NCBI GenBank assembly: GCA_037389465.1
Contig: JAZARR010000153.1
Location: 2,961,001 to 3,025,000, forward strand
Direction: 5' to 3'
DNA: 64,000 nucleotides
Source: Baylisascaris procyonis
Taxonomy: Eukaryota > Nematoda > Chromadorea > Rhabditida > Ascarididae
This document shows, in pieces, positions 21,564-33,500 of the stretch. Below the pieces are notes generated by a model, which had not been told where the DNA came from, ran no database searches, and saw nothing but the letters and a program-made list of their open reading frames with translations. The position numbers and the translations under genes are program-made. Numbering within the stretch: position 1 is the first letter of the stretch; every line of letters begins with the position of its first letter.

Positions 21564-24500
21564 TTAGTCATCTCCGCCAAAAACGGAAGGAGTTGGAGTT
21601 CCACGTCCACGACCACGACCACGTCCTCGACCTCGAACTGGAAAGCTGCGTAGGCTTGTCAAATCATCGCTACGCTCCTAAAAAAGACGTTCAAATACGA
21701 TCCACAAGACGATATATCGAAAAAGTCATTGTTGTTTCAAGGTACCTCAAGCTACGAGGTAGCCATCGTCCTCCGTAAACTGATCACAGTTTACAGAGAA
21801 CACTTTATCTAATCCAAAAATCTCCGTAATCAAACAAAGGCTAATAAATAAAAGTGCCGAAAATTTACCTGCAGTGATGCTTTATAAAGAAGAAACGGCT
21901 CCTCCATAGCGACTTCTGTACCATGTCTCTCCAAATATTTAAGCCTAAAACAAAAAAGATACGAATCATGTGTCGTATGTCGCTTCAATGCACATGCCAG
22001 GCATCATTAATCGAGATTCTAGCAATAAATCAGCGAATATCTTCATCTTTAAACCTTATGATAACAACACTAGGAATTTGTACTAATACCTTTCCATTAT
22101 TCAATTCCCGGATCAACCATAGATGAAACTTATAGAAAGAAATACTAAATTCCCTAATGATGATTTCAATGGCAAGAAAATGATGGGGTCAGTGCTAAAT
22201 TCCATAAACTTCGCAAACACCATGCAAAGCTAAACTATTTTCATCATTTAACACCTTAAAAACTCTCACCAATATGCTATTTCATTTACAGCCCACAGAG
22301 AGTATCTAACATCTTCCCCTCTTTCTTCCCCCACATATGACAACACGAAAAAACCAAAGTCTTTTTTTATTGATTTCTATCCCACCCCTCTCTTCTTTCA
22401 ATTAATACGACTTTTTTCTATGCAAGAATTGACTTTACTTCAAAATGGGGCGACGAACTGGCAAAAACTTCTTTGCCCTCAATTTGGAAGAGGGAACTTA
22501 TTGCACTCTGCAAAATCAATCCCCCTTGCAATAAGACTGTAAGTTGACTTGAACCAACTATTATTTTAGTTTCCTTCCATCTTTCCAATCGTCTTCACCA
22601 TCGCGATCTTCGAATCAAAAGCAACAGTTTTTTACAGCACCATAGAGCATTTCTTTGTAAGCATGCTCACTAACAAGCAGAAACAATGAAAAAAAAACCC
22701 ACACTGCTTGCTTGTCTTGTCGAATTAATCTTCCACTAAAGTCGATCAGTGCTTCCAAGAAAGAAACATTCTCAGGTCGTGCTCCCTTCTCAGCCTTCAG
22801 CGCATATAATATGCCTTCCCTTAATTTCACATCACTTACATTGTCCATTTCCCCAATGAAACCCACTTGGTTCAACATAAACTGACAAACTGACTATCGC
22901 AATAAAAAAAACAAAAAAAACGTCGATACTTTATAGCAGGCTCCTAGAAAATGAAAGGACCAAACAAAAAAGGTGTTAATGGGCAGATTTCATTGCTATA
23001 CAGTCAAAGCTAATCGAATGCAAACTACTATGTTTAATTAATCGAACTTTATCTAAACGATGAGAAATATGTCTGTGGTCGTCTTATACTCATTCCGCGA
23101 ACTTATACAGACATTAACCATAAAAGAATGAAAAAGCGTTTCCATGATCTTCTATCATCATGACTCTCTCGCCTTCTACTATCTTTCCTTCCAGAAACCA
23201 CTTCCCCGTCAACAGCCTTAATCGAACACGGCGTCAGCACCACATTTTGGAGAGTTTTGTGCTTCACTTCTTTCGATTTTGCCTATTATTACTGCAATGA
23301 AAACCCGCGGCTCAATAAACGATAAGCTGCTAGGGACCGCTTTTTCACATAAGCTAAAAGTTGAGCAATAAAGCTGCAATAAATAGTCGCATTTCAGAAA
23401 TTTGTACATGGAAGTCTTTCGCTTGATTGGAAAGGCAAAGAAGACGTAAAAATTTCTGCGTTGGCTGGTGATTTCTATTCAAACTTCCTGAAAGCTTCAA
23501 GCTTCAATCATTTTTGCGCGGCTCATATCCTAAAAATCCCGAAGTTCGCGACCCCCGGCCTCTTCCTAACTAGATAGGGTTGGCAACGGGAGGATAACTG
23601 CTCACATGTGATCCTGGTCTAACTCTCCACGCTTCAAAAATTAGCGACAAGAGTTTCTACAGCGCATCATTCAGATCGATTTTGTACTGAACTTTTTAAC
23701 TGATTTGTTCCCGTAACAATCATATGGCCCATTTCAAAATGCTAGGGCGATTACTTGTGAATAACAGCAAGTGCTTCGCGGCTCTTCACCGGATCCGACC
23801 CAAACACTCCCGATAGACGTTTCGCCAACTCCCGTAACGCTGTGAAATCATCAGAATTCGGATCGACATAATGATTCTCGGAGGAACGCTGCAAAGGAAA
23901 GTGCAACTGATTGCATATCGAAAAATATCTTTTTTCAATTTAAAATAGTGTCAAAAACATTTTGAATTCGATACGTTGTGAAGTAGGAATATGCTACGAA
24001 TAAATAAAACCTCGAGCTTCCATTCTTTTATTTGTTTTACAAATATTAAAAAAAACAAGGGCGATAACCTACAGTTTTCTATGTGTCCGTTCTGCACAAT
24101 GCACAACTGTCCATCTACGCACCTGTGCAACATACTCAACAACAGCATATGCTAATACTCTCTAATATATTCTCCACACAAAAAATATTAAACGCCAAAT
24201 TCTGCACTGAAAGCGGTATTATCCTCTCGCTATTCCTTGATGCCTCTTCGAATCACAATTCCAGTATTTCTAAAATCTTTTCCGCATAGTACCAACGTTG
24301 ATATTCAAATTCATCCCTCTCTCTAAACTAATGTGAAAGGCGCTGAATTAGAAATTTTAAAATACGCATCTCTATGAAATCAAGATTTATTGCAAATCCG
24401 ACCTTCATTTCTTCGTAGAAATTACACAGCGAAACAATAACCGCTCTCGCACATCCCAGCTTATCCAGCTCACGACATTTATTCACAAGCGATTTCAATA

Positions 24501-27500
24501 TATCGCCAAAATCCGTATAAAACTGCAAAGAGAAAAAAAAAACACATATTCATTGTGCAGTGTTGTCTGAAGAATTAATTATCGTCTATAATTAATGCTA
24601 TTTACTTACTATTCGTATTATATCATACACGTTACTCACTGCGTAATTAGGGGCACCCCATAACGACAACGCACAGATTTCAATGACAAGGAGCTCGGTG
24701 CGGGGAACAAGAGCGCAAAAAAAACTGTCAAGAAATTTGAAAATTTGGGATGCGTCGTGACTGTTGCTTCTTTCCGTTCTCGTGGAATAAAGTCGCCAAC
24801 CATCCTTTGTGTGATTTGTGGTCAACTCAATCTCATGCTGAAAGACTGACTTCTGTATGATCGCATTCCCCAACATTACTTAGAAATTATTTTTTATACA
24901 ATTAGTAATCGCAACTTCCATGCAACAATTACGATTATCAAGTTATTTCAACCGTGGGAAAAAAGGAGATTAAAAATTTTTGCGCGGCTAGTCATTGTTG
25001 CACTTTGGGCCGAAATTGTCGTCAGATGGTATCTATTCCGCTTGCTTATTTTTACTGAAAGCAACGTTTCTATTGTAGACTCGATAGTTAATCTCGAGGA
25101 AGTAATCCGAGCTCAAAGACCGCTAGTGCAGAAAACTGCTAAGACCTCGAGGCAATTATCGCGGTGGTGGCTGCCGTTTATGCTTATTTTTTGTTGGGGG
25201 AAGAGGAGATGGATGGAAAACGGACTATTCCGCCTCAGGCTCGCTAATAATAATAAAAACGAAAAATGTTTCATCTCACACCCATCACATAGCGACAACA
25301 AACAATAAAAAAAAAAATCTTGTTGAAATTCCTTACGCATCGAAATCAATAGCACAATAAACCTTTGTATAGAAGCGAAGTACAAATGCCGCATTTTGTA
25401 TATCGAGAATGCCATGCAGAATTAACTTGCTATATTGTGCAAGAAGGTTACGTCTTTTGTGCATTAATTGGATTTGTGAATGCTGATCCATTGACTGATC
25501 TGCAAATCAGCGAATACGAAATCGCTAAATGAACATTGAACAAATTCGTTTACTTTCTTTTACTATCCCAGCAAATATTCCAAGTCCATAAGGGTAAAAT
25601 GAATGCAATTAGATTGAAGCGATGAAACAAATAAAACGCATACTTTTCAGCTTTAGCTCCTGCCCAGAAGGAATGTTTTTGCGATTGCGTTTGAAAAACG
25701 TATCAGGTAATGTGACTGGATATCGTACACAAACAACTGGGAAATGTACACTTGTAGCAGTGCATCTAAAAAATGGAAAATTTTCCCCACTATCATCGAT
25801 CAGCATCTCATCACACAGCGTATTTTTTGAAGAAAATCGTTCTTCATTGCAAGCTCACACCTTAAGCATCCCATTTTAGTAGTTTTTTTCCCACTGGGAA
25901 AAACGATTCCTCTCTTCTGTCTCCATTTCTGATGATAACAGCAGCACGTACTTTGCACTATGAGCTCGATCTTTGGGCGAACTACAAGCACCTGCATCGA
26001 GCGCTTTCTTGTGGTTATACGTAAGGGTTTATTTGTTCTGTTCGCTAATAAAAACCTATGAGAAAAGAAAATTTGAATGAAAGAATATGGCATGAATTAT
26101 CGATGCCTTGCACGACGTTGTCTAACCGAATCAGACTTCAATAATTGCTTCTTAACAAGTTATCACTGCGATAAACCTTCGAAAATCTTCATCATTCGAA
26201 GATATTCACAAAATAAAAAACATCTTCCTGCACCTCTAAACCTTCCATCAATTAAGATCAAGTAGCAAAAGAAAGCCTGTTAGGGAATACAGCACAATCT
26301 GAACTTTTATATATCGATACGCCACGCCAACTGATCGCATTACTGGAAAATTCGAAAAACCATTATAATAAAAGAGGAAGAAATGAAAGAAAAATATGGA
26401 GCAATAATCCAACCTGAATCACTTTCCTCGACAAATACGTTATCGACAACAAACACATTCATTCGATGTATGAGAATATCATCCAAATGAATTTCAAGGC
26501 TTTTATCAGGAAGATTGAAGAGTATTAAAACATCAACCAAACAGAGGAAAGCCTGCAAAACAAAACAAATAAAATAAAGGCGAAAAGCAATTAGTTCAAC
26601 AATTCTCAAAGAACAAATTAAAATCGCCCTATTATCACAAAACGCAAATTACCACAATCGACGCGAAAATATACTACGATAACGCAAGAAAAAAAAATTA
26701 GTTGGAGCCTTTTTATATATTGCCGGACATCACCGAACTGGCAAAAAACGGTATGCCACAGGGCAAGACATGAAGACATCGTGAGATCAGCTGGTCCAAG
26801 GGCGATCCCCATTCATCAATTTCTTCCGCCAAATTGGAAGCGTTTTCGAGCATATGAACATATCATTAAGGTTACTCAGTACATTCGCCGCATATTGTAT
26901 GTATCCATGCAGGTATCTACGAAGGTGTGTATACGGGCAAATGCAAAAGGAGGAAAGCACTCAGAACTAAAACAATACCGAAACAAAATTCCCAAATATG
27001 TTATTGAACCATTTGAGTACTAATACGAAAGGGAACCTCACCACTTAAGTCATTGTCCATAGTTTGCAATTAATATAAACTACTTCAGTAGAACATACCA
27101 TATGATCAGAAATTATCTAACTCCTATACCAAATTTTTAATAAATTTGACGCAAAATATAAATCAAACTCACATTTTCAACACCTGATGCTCCACTAATC
27201 AATACATCACTAATCATGCGTATGAACTGATCGCGGTGCTTCTTTAGATTCCTTACCGCCTCCTGAAACAAGAAAAGGAAGTTGAACGCCGACCGGGAAA
27301 GTTTATACTCAACAAATTCATTCATTAAAGAACCATTATTTGATAATAACGACCGTATAAAAAAGCTGAATTATGCAGCGGTAAGTACATATCAGTCTAT
27401 TGAAACCAAGCACTCACGTGAATTCACTGCCTCATATGCAACGTCCATTAAAAAAAAAAATTACTGCGCTCAAAATCTCCAGCCGCCTCTTTCCATAACA

Positions 27501-30500
27501 TTTGAGGATAGACAAGTACTACAAGCAGTAGCGGTATAGTGTTAGTATAAGTGGTAGTCCACCAATTATTACAACTACAGTAGCACTCATCCAGTGTGCT
27601 CAGCTAGGAGCCATCTGGCGCGTCCCCAGGTTGCGGATCGGGGAACGGCCGTCAGTACGACGGTTAGCTGCGAATATATTGAATAAGCAACCGCGGACAA
27701 CCTAGCGGCGAAATCCAACAGGGTGTGGCTGGGGTTGACGGTGGCACGCCAGCGCCTGAAAAAATGGTCACAATACCCAATGACGGTTTCGTGTCACGGC
27801 GAATACGGTCCGCCGAAAAAGACCGCTGCCCCTACTGCCTTGTAGGTACTTCGTGAAAGAAGAAAGGCTAGGAGAAAGGAACTCCGAATCATGGTGAATA
27901 GCACCTGCAGTGGGCTACGATTGTATATCGGAAGGGCAGTTTTGTATGGTCAACCTGGCCTCATTTCTGGCCACACTGCTGCGCACCCACTTCTCAGACT
28001 ACACGTCTCGATCTTCGTGCCTGCAGCCAACGAGCTTTGGGTGAACAGAGAGTGGGATTTGTCTCACAAGCATCTCTCACTTAAATCAACTCATTGTGAC
28101 GGTAAAACTCCGGTGAAGATGTTGTGTGAAGCCCTGCGGCGACTGGCAAGTGGCGACGGGTACAGGTGTCGGGTCACTGGAAGTACCTAGTCACGACCCT
28201 GCACGCAGGCGGCTCAGGTGTGATGGCCGCTTCTTGACGACCAGGAACTACTTCAAGATTCGTGTCCTGCCTGGGTGGCAGAGCAGCCCTATTCAGGAAC
28301 GCACTGCTCTCTTCGAATGAAGAAGGGGATATAAAAGGTTCCCTAAACATTGCTAGTTCCAAATCCTTCATCAAGCATACCGCGGCTTGCTGAATACTTA
28401 CCCGTGCGGTCGAAAAACAAAGTGGTGTAAATCTCAACCAATCCGTTTGGCAACGTGGAACGTGCGCACGCTATTGGATAGCGGTGATCGCCACGAGCGA
28501 AGAACAGCCATAATTGCCCGTGAACTTGCCAGATATCGCGTAGACATCGCAGCACTTTGCGAAACCAGAATCTCCGGTAGATCGCAGTTCTCGGAAGAAG
28601 GTGGAGGATATACGTTCTTTTGCATTGGACAACCTGAAGGTGCACCCAGGCAAGGCGGAGTTGGATTTGCCATTAGGAACGCGATCGTTAAAACGCTCTG
28701 CTCTACACCAGTCGCTATTACGCCACGACACATGAGCCTCGAACTCCCGCTGTCGCATGGTCGCAAAGCCACTCTCCTCTCGGTATATGCACCAACCCTT
28801 CTCGCATCAGACGACTCCAAGGAAGAGTTCTATGCCGAACTGGATAACATAATCTCCAAAACTTCCTACAGAAACAAACTATTTATTCTGGGAGACTTCA
28901 ACGCCAGGGTTGGCCGTGAGTTCGCCACATGGAGCCGAGTGCTCGGGCGTCATGGAGTTGGTAAGGCCAACTCAAACGGCACAATGCTACTCGAACTATG
29001 TGCAAAACATGAACTGGTCATAACTAACACAGTCTTTCAACAAGCAAACAAATTCAAGAACACGTGGATGCATCCCAGGTCGAAACACTGGCACATGCTC
29101 GACTACGTAATAACCAAGCAACGCGACCTGAGAGACGTGAAATTAACCCGAGCAATGCGCGGAAGCACGACATGGTCAGATCATGTTCTAGTTCGCAGTA
29201 CTGTGCGCCTGACAACGACGCCTCCGCAGAGGTGTCGACGAGGTCTCAATGTCAAGAAGCTCAACGTGAGCGCGCTAAAACGTCTAGACGTTAGGACGGA
29301 GCTGGAACAAGAACTCAATGCCAGGCTGAGTGAGCGGGAGAACAACGATGGAGCTGATGATGACTGGAACAACTTAAAAGATCTAGTCTATAACGCCACA
29401 GCAAAAGTTGTTGGCTTCGTGAGGAAACACAACAAAGACTGGTTCGATGATCAGGACACTGAAATCGGAGCGCTACTGAACAAAATGTACACCACACATT
29501 TGCAGTGGATAAATGACAAATCGTGTGCCGCCAAGAAACATGCTTATAACACAGCCAGGAAGGATGCAAATGCGAAACTTCGCACAATGAAGGAACGCTG
29601 GTGGGCCAATATGGCAATCGAGCTCCAGACAGCAGCAGACCGCCATGACATGAAAGCATTCTATGACGGCCTCAAGGCAGTCTACGGTCCAAGAGATTCC
29701 GGGAGTGTTCCAGTTTATTCGAAGGACGGCTCTCATCTCATAACTGACCGTGAGAAGATTCTGGAACGCTGGGCAGAACACTTCCGAGTGGTGCTGAATC
29801 AAGCATCAGAGTTTGACTCAACGGTGCTCTCCGAAGTTCCACAATGGAATGTGTCCAACGACCTGGCGTATCCTCCATCAGAACGCGAGGTACTTGACGC
29901 CATCCAATCGCTGAAAGCGGGTAAGGCACCTGGTGCCGATGGCTTACCCGGCGAAATATTCAAATACGGCGGGCGCAAACTTATTCACCGGCTCACAACC
30001 TTATATCGGCACATATGGGAGCGTGAAGACGTCCCACAAGAATTCAAGGATGCGCAAATAGTTCATATTTTTAAACGCAAGGGCGATCGGGCAACCTGTG
30101 ATGATCACAGAGGCATCTCTCTCCTGTCCATCCCAGGCAAGATCCTGGCAAGAGTAATTCTCAACCGACTTGCCTTGCATGTCTCCAATAACAACATCCT
30201 TCCAGAAAGCCAATGTGGTTTTCGCGCTGGTCGCAGCACCATCGACATGATATTCAGCGCTCGTCAACTGCAGGAAAAGTGTCGTGAACAAAACAAAGAC
30301 CTTTTCGTTGTTTTTGTTGACCTCACGAAAGCTTTCGATTCTGTCAACAGAAAAGGTTTGTGGTCACTTCTACGCAAAATTGGATGTCCAGATAAGTTCG
30401 TAAATGTGATCCGATCGTTCCATGAAGGGATGCGCGCTCGCGTTATCGAAGCAGGCAACATGTCGGATGCATTCGCAGTTACCAACGGCACCAAACAGGG

Positions 30501-33500
30501 ATGTGTACTTGCTCCGCTTCTGTTTGGGATCTTCTTTGCCATGATGCTGTCGGTCGCATTTAAAGACTGCAATACTGGCATACCAATTCAATTTCGAATG
30601 GATGGCAACATCTTCAACCTCAAACGGTTAGAAGCCAGAACAAAAGTACACACTGCAGTCATCCGGGAACTCCTATATGCTGATGACTGCGCGTTAATGG
30701 CACATTCCTGCGCGGATCTACAAGACATCATGAATCGCTTTGCCACGGCAGCCAACCGTTTTGGCTTGAAGGTCAGCCTGAAGAAAACCGAAGTTATGTA
30801 CCGAGAATGCCCAGATCGTCAGCAGCCTACATCACACACCGTAACAGTTGACGGATCCAATCTTCGGGTTGTCGATAACTTTACATACCTAGGCAGCACA
30901 CTTACAAGCTCAACATATAATGACACAGAAACTTCCAGAAGATTGGCGAAAGCGAGTGCCGCATTTGGCAAACTATACAAACGTCTCTGGAGCAGACATG
31001 AAGTGAAACTGAGTACTAAGGTTGCGGTATACCGTGCAGTCGTGCTAACAACACTTCTCTACGGTTCCGAAACCTGGACGCTATATCGAAAAGACATCAA
31101 GAGACTGGATCAGTTTCATATGCGATGTTTACGCAAAATTGCAAATATCAGGTGGCAAGACAAAGTAAGGAACGCTGAAGTGCTGAAAAGGTGCAAGATA
31201 ACTGGTATCGAAGCATACATCATCTCGTCCCAACTACGTTGGGTTGGGCATGTCATCAGAATGCCGGACAACCGCATCCCCAAGCAACTACTTTACGGAC
31301 AACTCGCCTCTGGGGAACGGAAACGAGGACGTCCGCTGCTTCGATACAAGGATGGAGTCAAGGCAACGCTGAAAGCGTGTCAAATGGAGCTAAAGGATGA
31401 CATAGTACATGACAGACAGCTGTGGAGGAGAGCATGCCGCGAGGGGACTGCACGATTTGAGGGATGTCGAGTTCGAGCACTGGAAGAGAAAAGATCGCGA
31501 CGACTATTGGGCACAAGTGGGCCTGATCAAGGAGTACGGTTTATCTGCGATAGGTGCAACAGGACATGCTTATCCCGAATTGGACTCGTCTCACACATGC
31601 GCGTTCACCGGTGATGAGATCCGTTGACTACAACGGCTCAGTCCATGAGTAGCACTCATGGAAGTGTACATGAGTTACTGTAATACAACAACAGTAACCA
31701 GTGGTACAACTGTGATTCTACTATTTAATACACTGCCGCACTAGAACAGTGATTTTATCCGAATGCCTCTATACAAAATGTGACTCCTATTCGACCAAAT
31801 ATAATACTTCTATAAGACATCTGTTCCCTAATAAAAATATTTTCTGCTTCATCCGAAACAATCAATCATTTCACAAATGAATATCATAATAAACAACTGA
31901 TATAATGATAAGAAAATAAACAACAGACCGCTTTATTCGGCTCTTGATCGGTGATGATTCTATTCAAATCCCACGACAACGTACTAAATAATAATAATAC
32001 CGCCTTTTCACAAACATCTCGTGATGCTTGTTTTTCCTCTGGATTAACAAGGACACTAAGTGCTTGATCCCATAACTGCCATTTCCTGAGATCCTCAAAG
32101 CTGAAATAACATGACAACTAAATAAGCTCGCAATTAACGGAAAACAATCGAAAGTTTCAAATGCAATATAAAGACATCGCTTCACAGCTGAACTCCACTT
32201 TCTTGGTTATTTCTCTCATTTGCCCTTCCTACTCGTTCCTCATTCTCTCTGCCTATTACAGCCCTTTTACATTAAACTGAAACATGGAATACAAGTACTT
32301 CACAAGCAAATTCCGTTTCTTAAAATGTTTAAATTCATTCCGTATTCTTATTTCCGGATTTCTATGTATTCATGACTGAATAAACCATAGGAAGAGATAA
32401 AGAATGAATGAGAGGAAGAGGGAAGAGGAAAAAGAAAAGGCACAAACAATACGTTTGAAATACCATAAAAACAGGACCAAGTATCGACTGCAACGAAGTA
32501 ACAGGAGCACTGTTTGTAGCTTATGTTACGAGATATAAGTTATGCTTCAATAATTCTTTAAACATATAGAAATGCAGTCCGAAACCGGAATAACAAAACA
32601 TTTGAAATCTAAAAATCTTTAAGTCCCTTCTGACGCATATTTCTAGCTCTATCAATCGCTGATCTTATGGGGTCAAAAGACATACCGATCGCGTCTCAAA
32701 AGTTGTGAAGTGTGACCACTATGTTGGCGACCTCGATCAACAAAAATCGTTCACGCAGCTGCCTGCACTTAGACTGTACCGAATAGCCTTTCTCACTACG
32801 TTCTTTCTGTGAATGTGCGTCTGGCCAAAGGACGATGCTGTCTCTTAGTGACGCATCAGAAGTCACTTATTCAAATTAAGACGATACGTTGTGCCTCCCT
32901 CCACAACACTTCTCTTTTCAAAAATCTAGCAACATCTCCCCTCCATCATGCAATTATTTTTATTCTTATGCGCACTGTACTAATGATTTTAAGTTCAAAA
33001 TGATCGCAATCAAATTTGACCCGCTTTTCATCAGTTCACAGGAATCCCCATCCCTCCCTCACGTCATGAAAGCGAATAGAACAAACATACGTAGCGAAGG
33101 CAGTAATTTTACGGAAAGCGGCTAGCATAGCCGCATCGTCCTCTTCATCGAGTGTCGCCTCACGATGGAAACGTTGCACCGAATGTCGTAATTGTAATGC
33201 CAAACCATCAAGCATCTTCAATCGATGTGTTTCCGTATGTTGTGCCACCTTAAACATAATCCAACTCAATGAAACAGCCACACATAAATAGAAGTGAATC
33301 GATGGCCAATGTAAAATACAATCGGCTGCATCTATCGCATGATTTATATTCAGAACCCTGCCCATGCATAAAATTTCTTGGGGGAACTGCACACTTTTAG
33401 TAACAAAAAAAAAACAACTGATGTTTAAAGAAAAAAAAATGTTCCATAAAACAGCGCATGAAAACGAACCGCAACATTAGTGGTGAAATAAGTGATCGCT

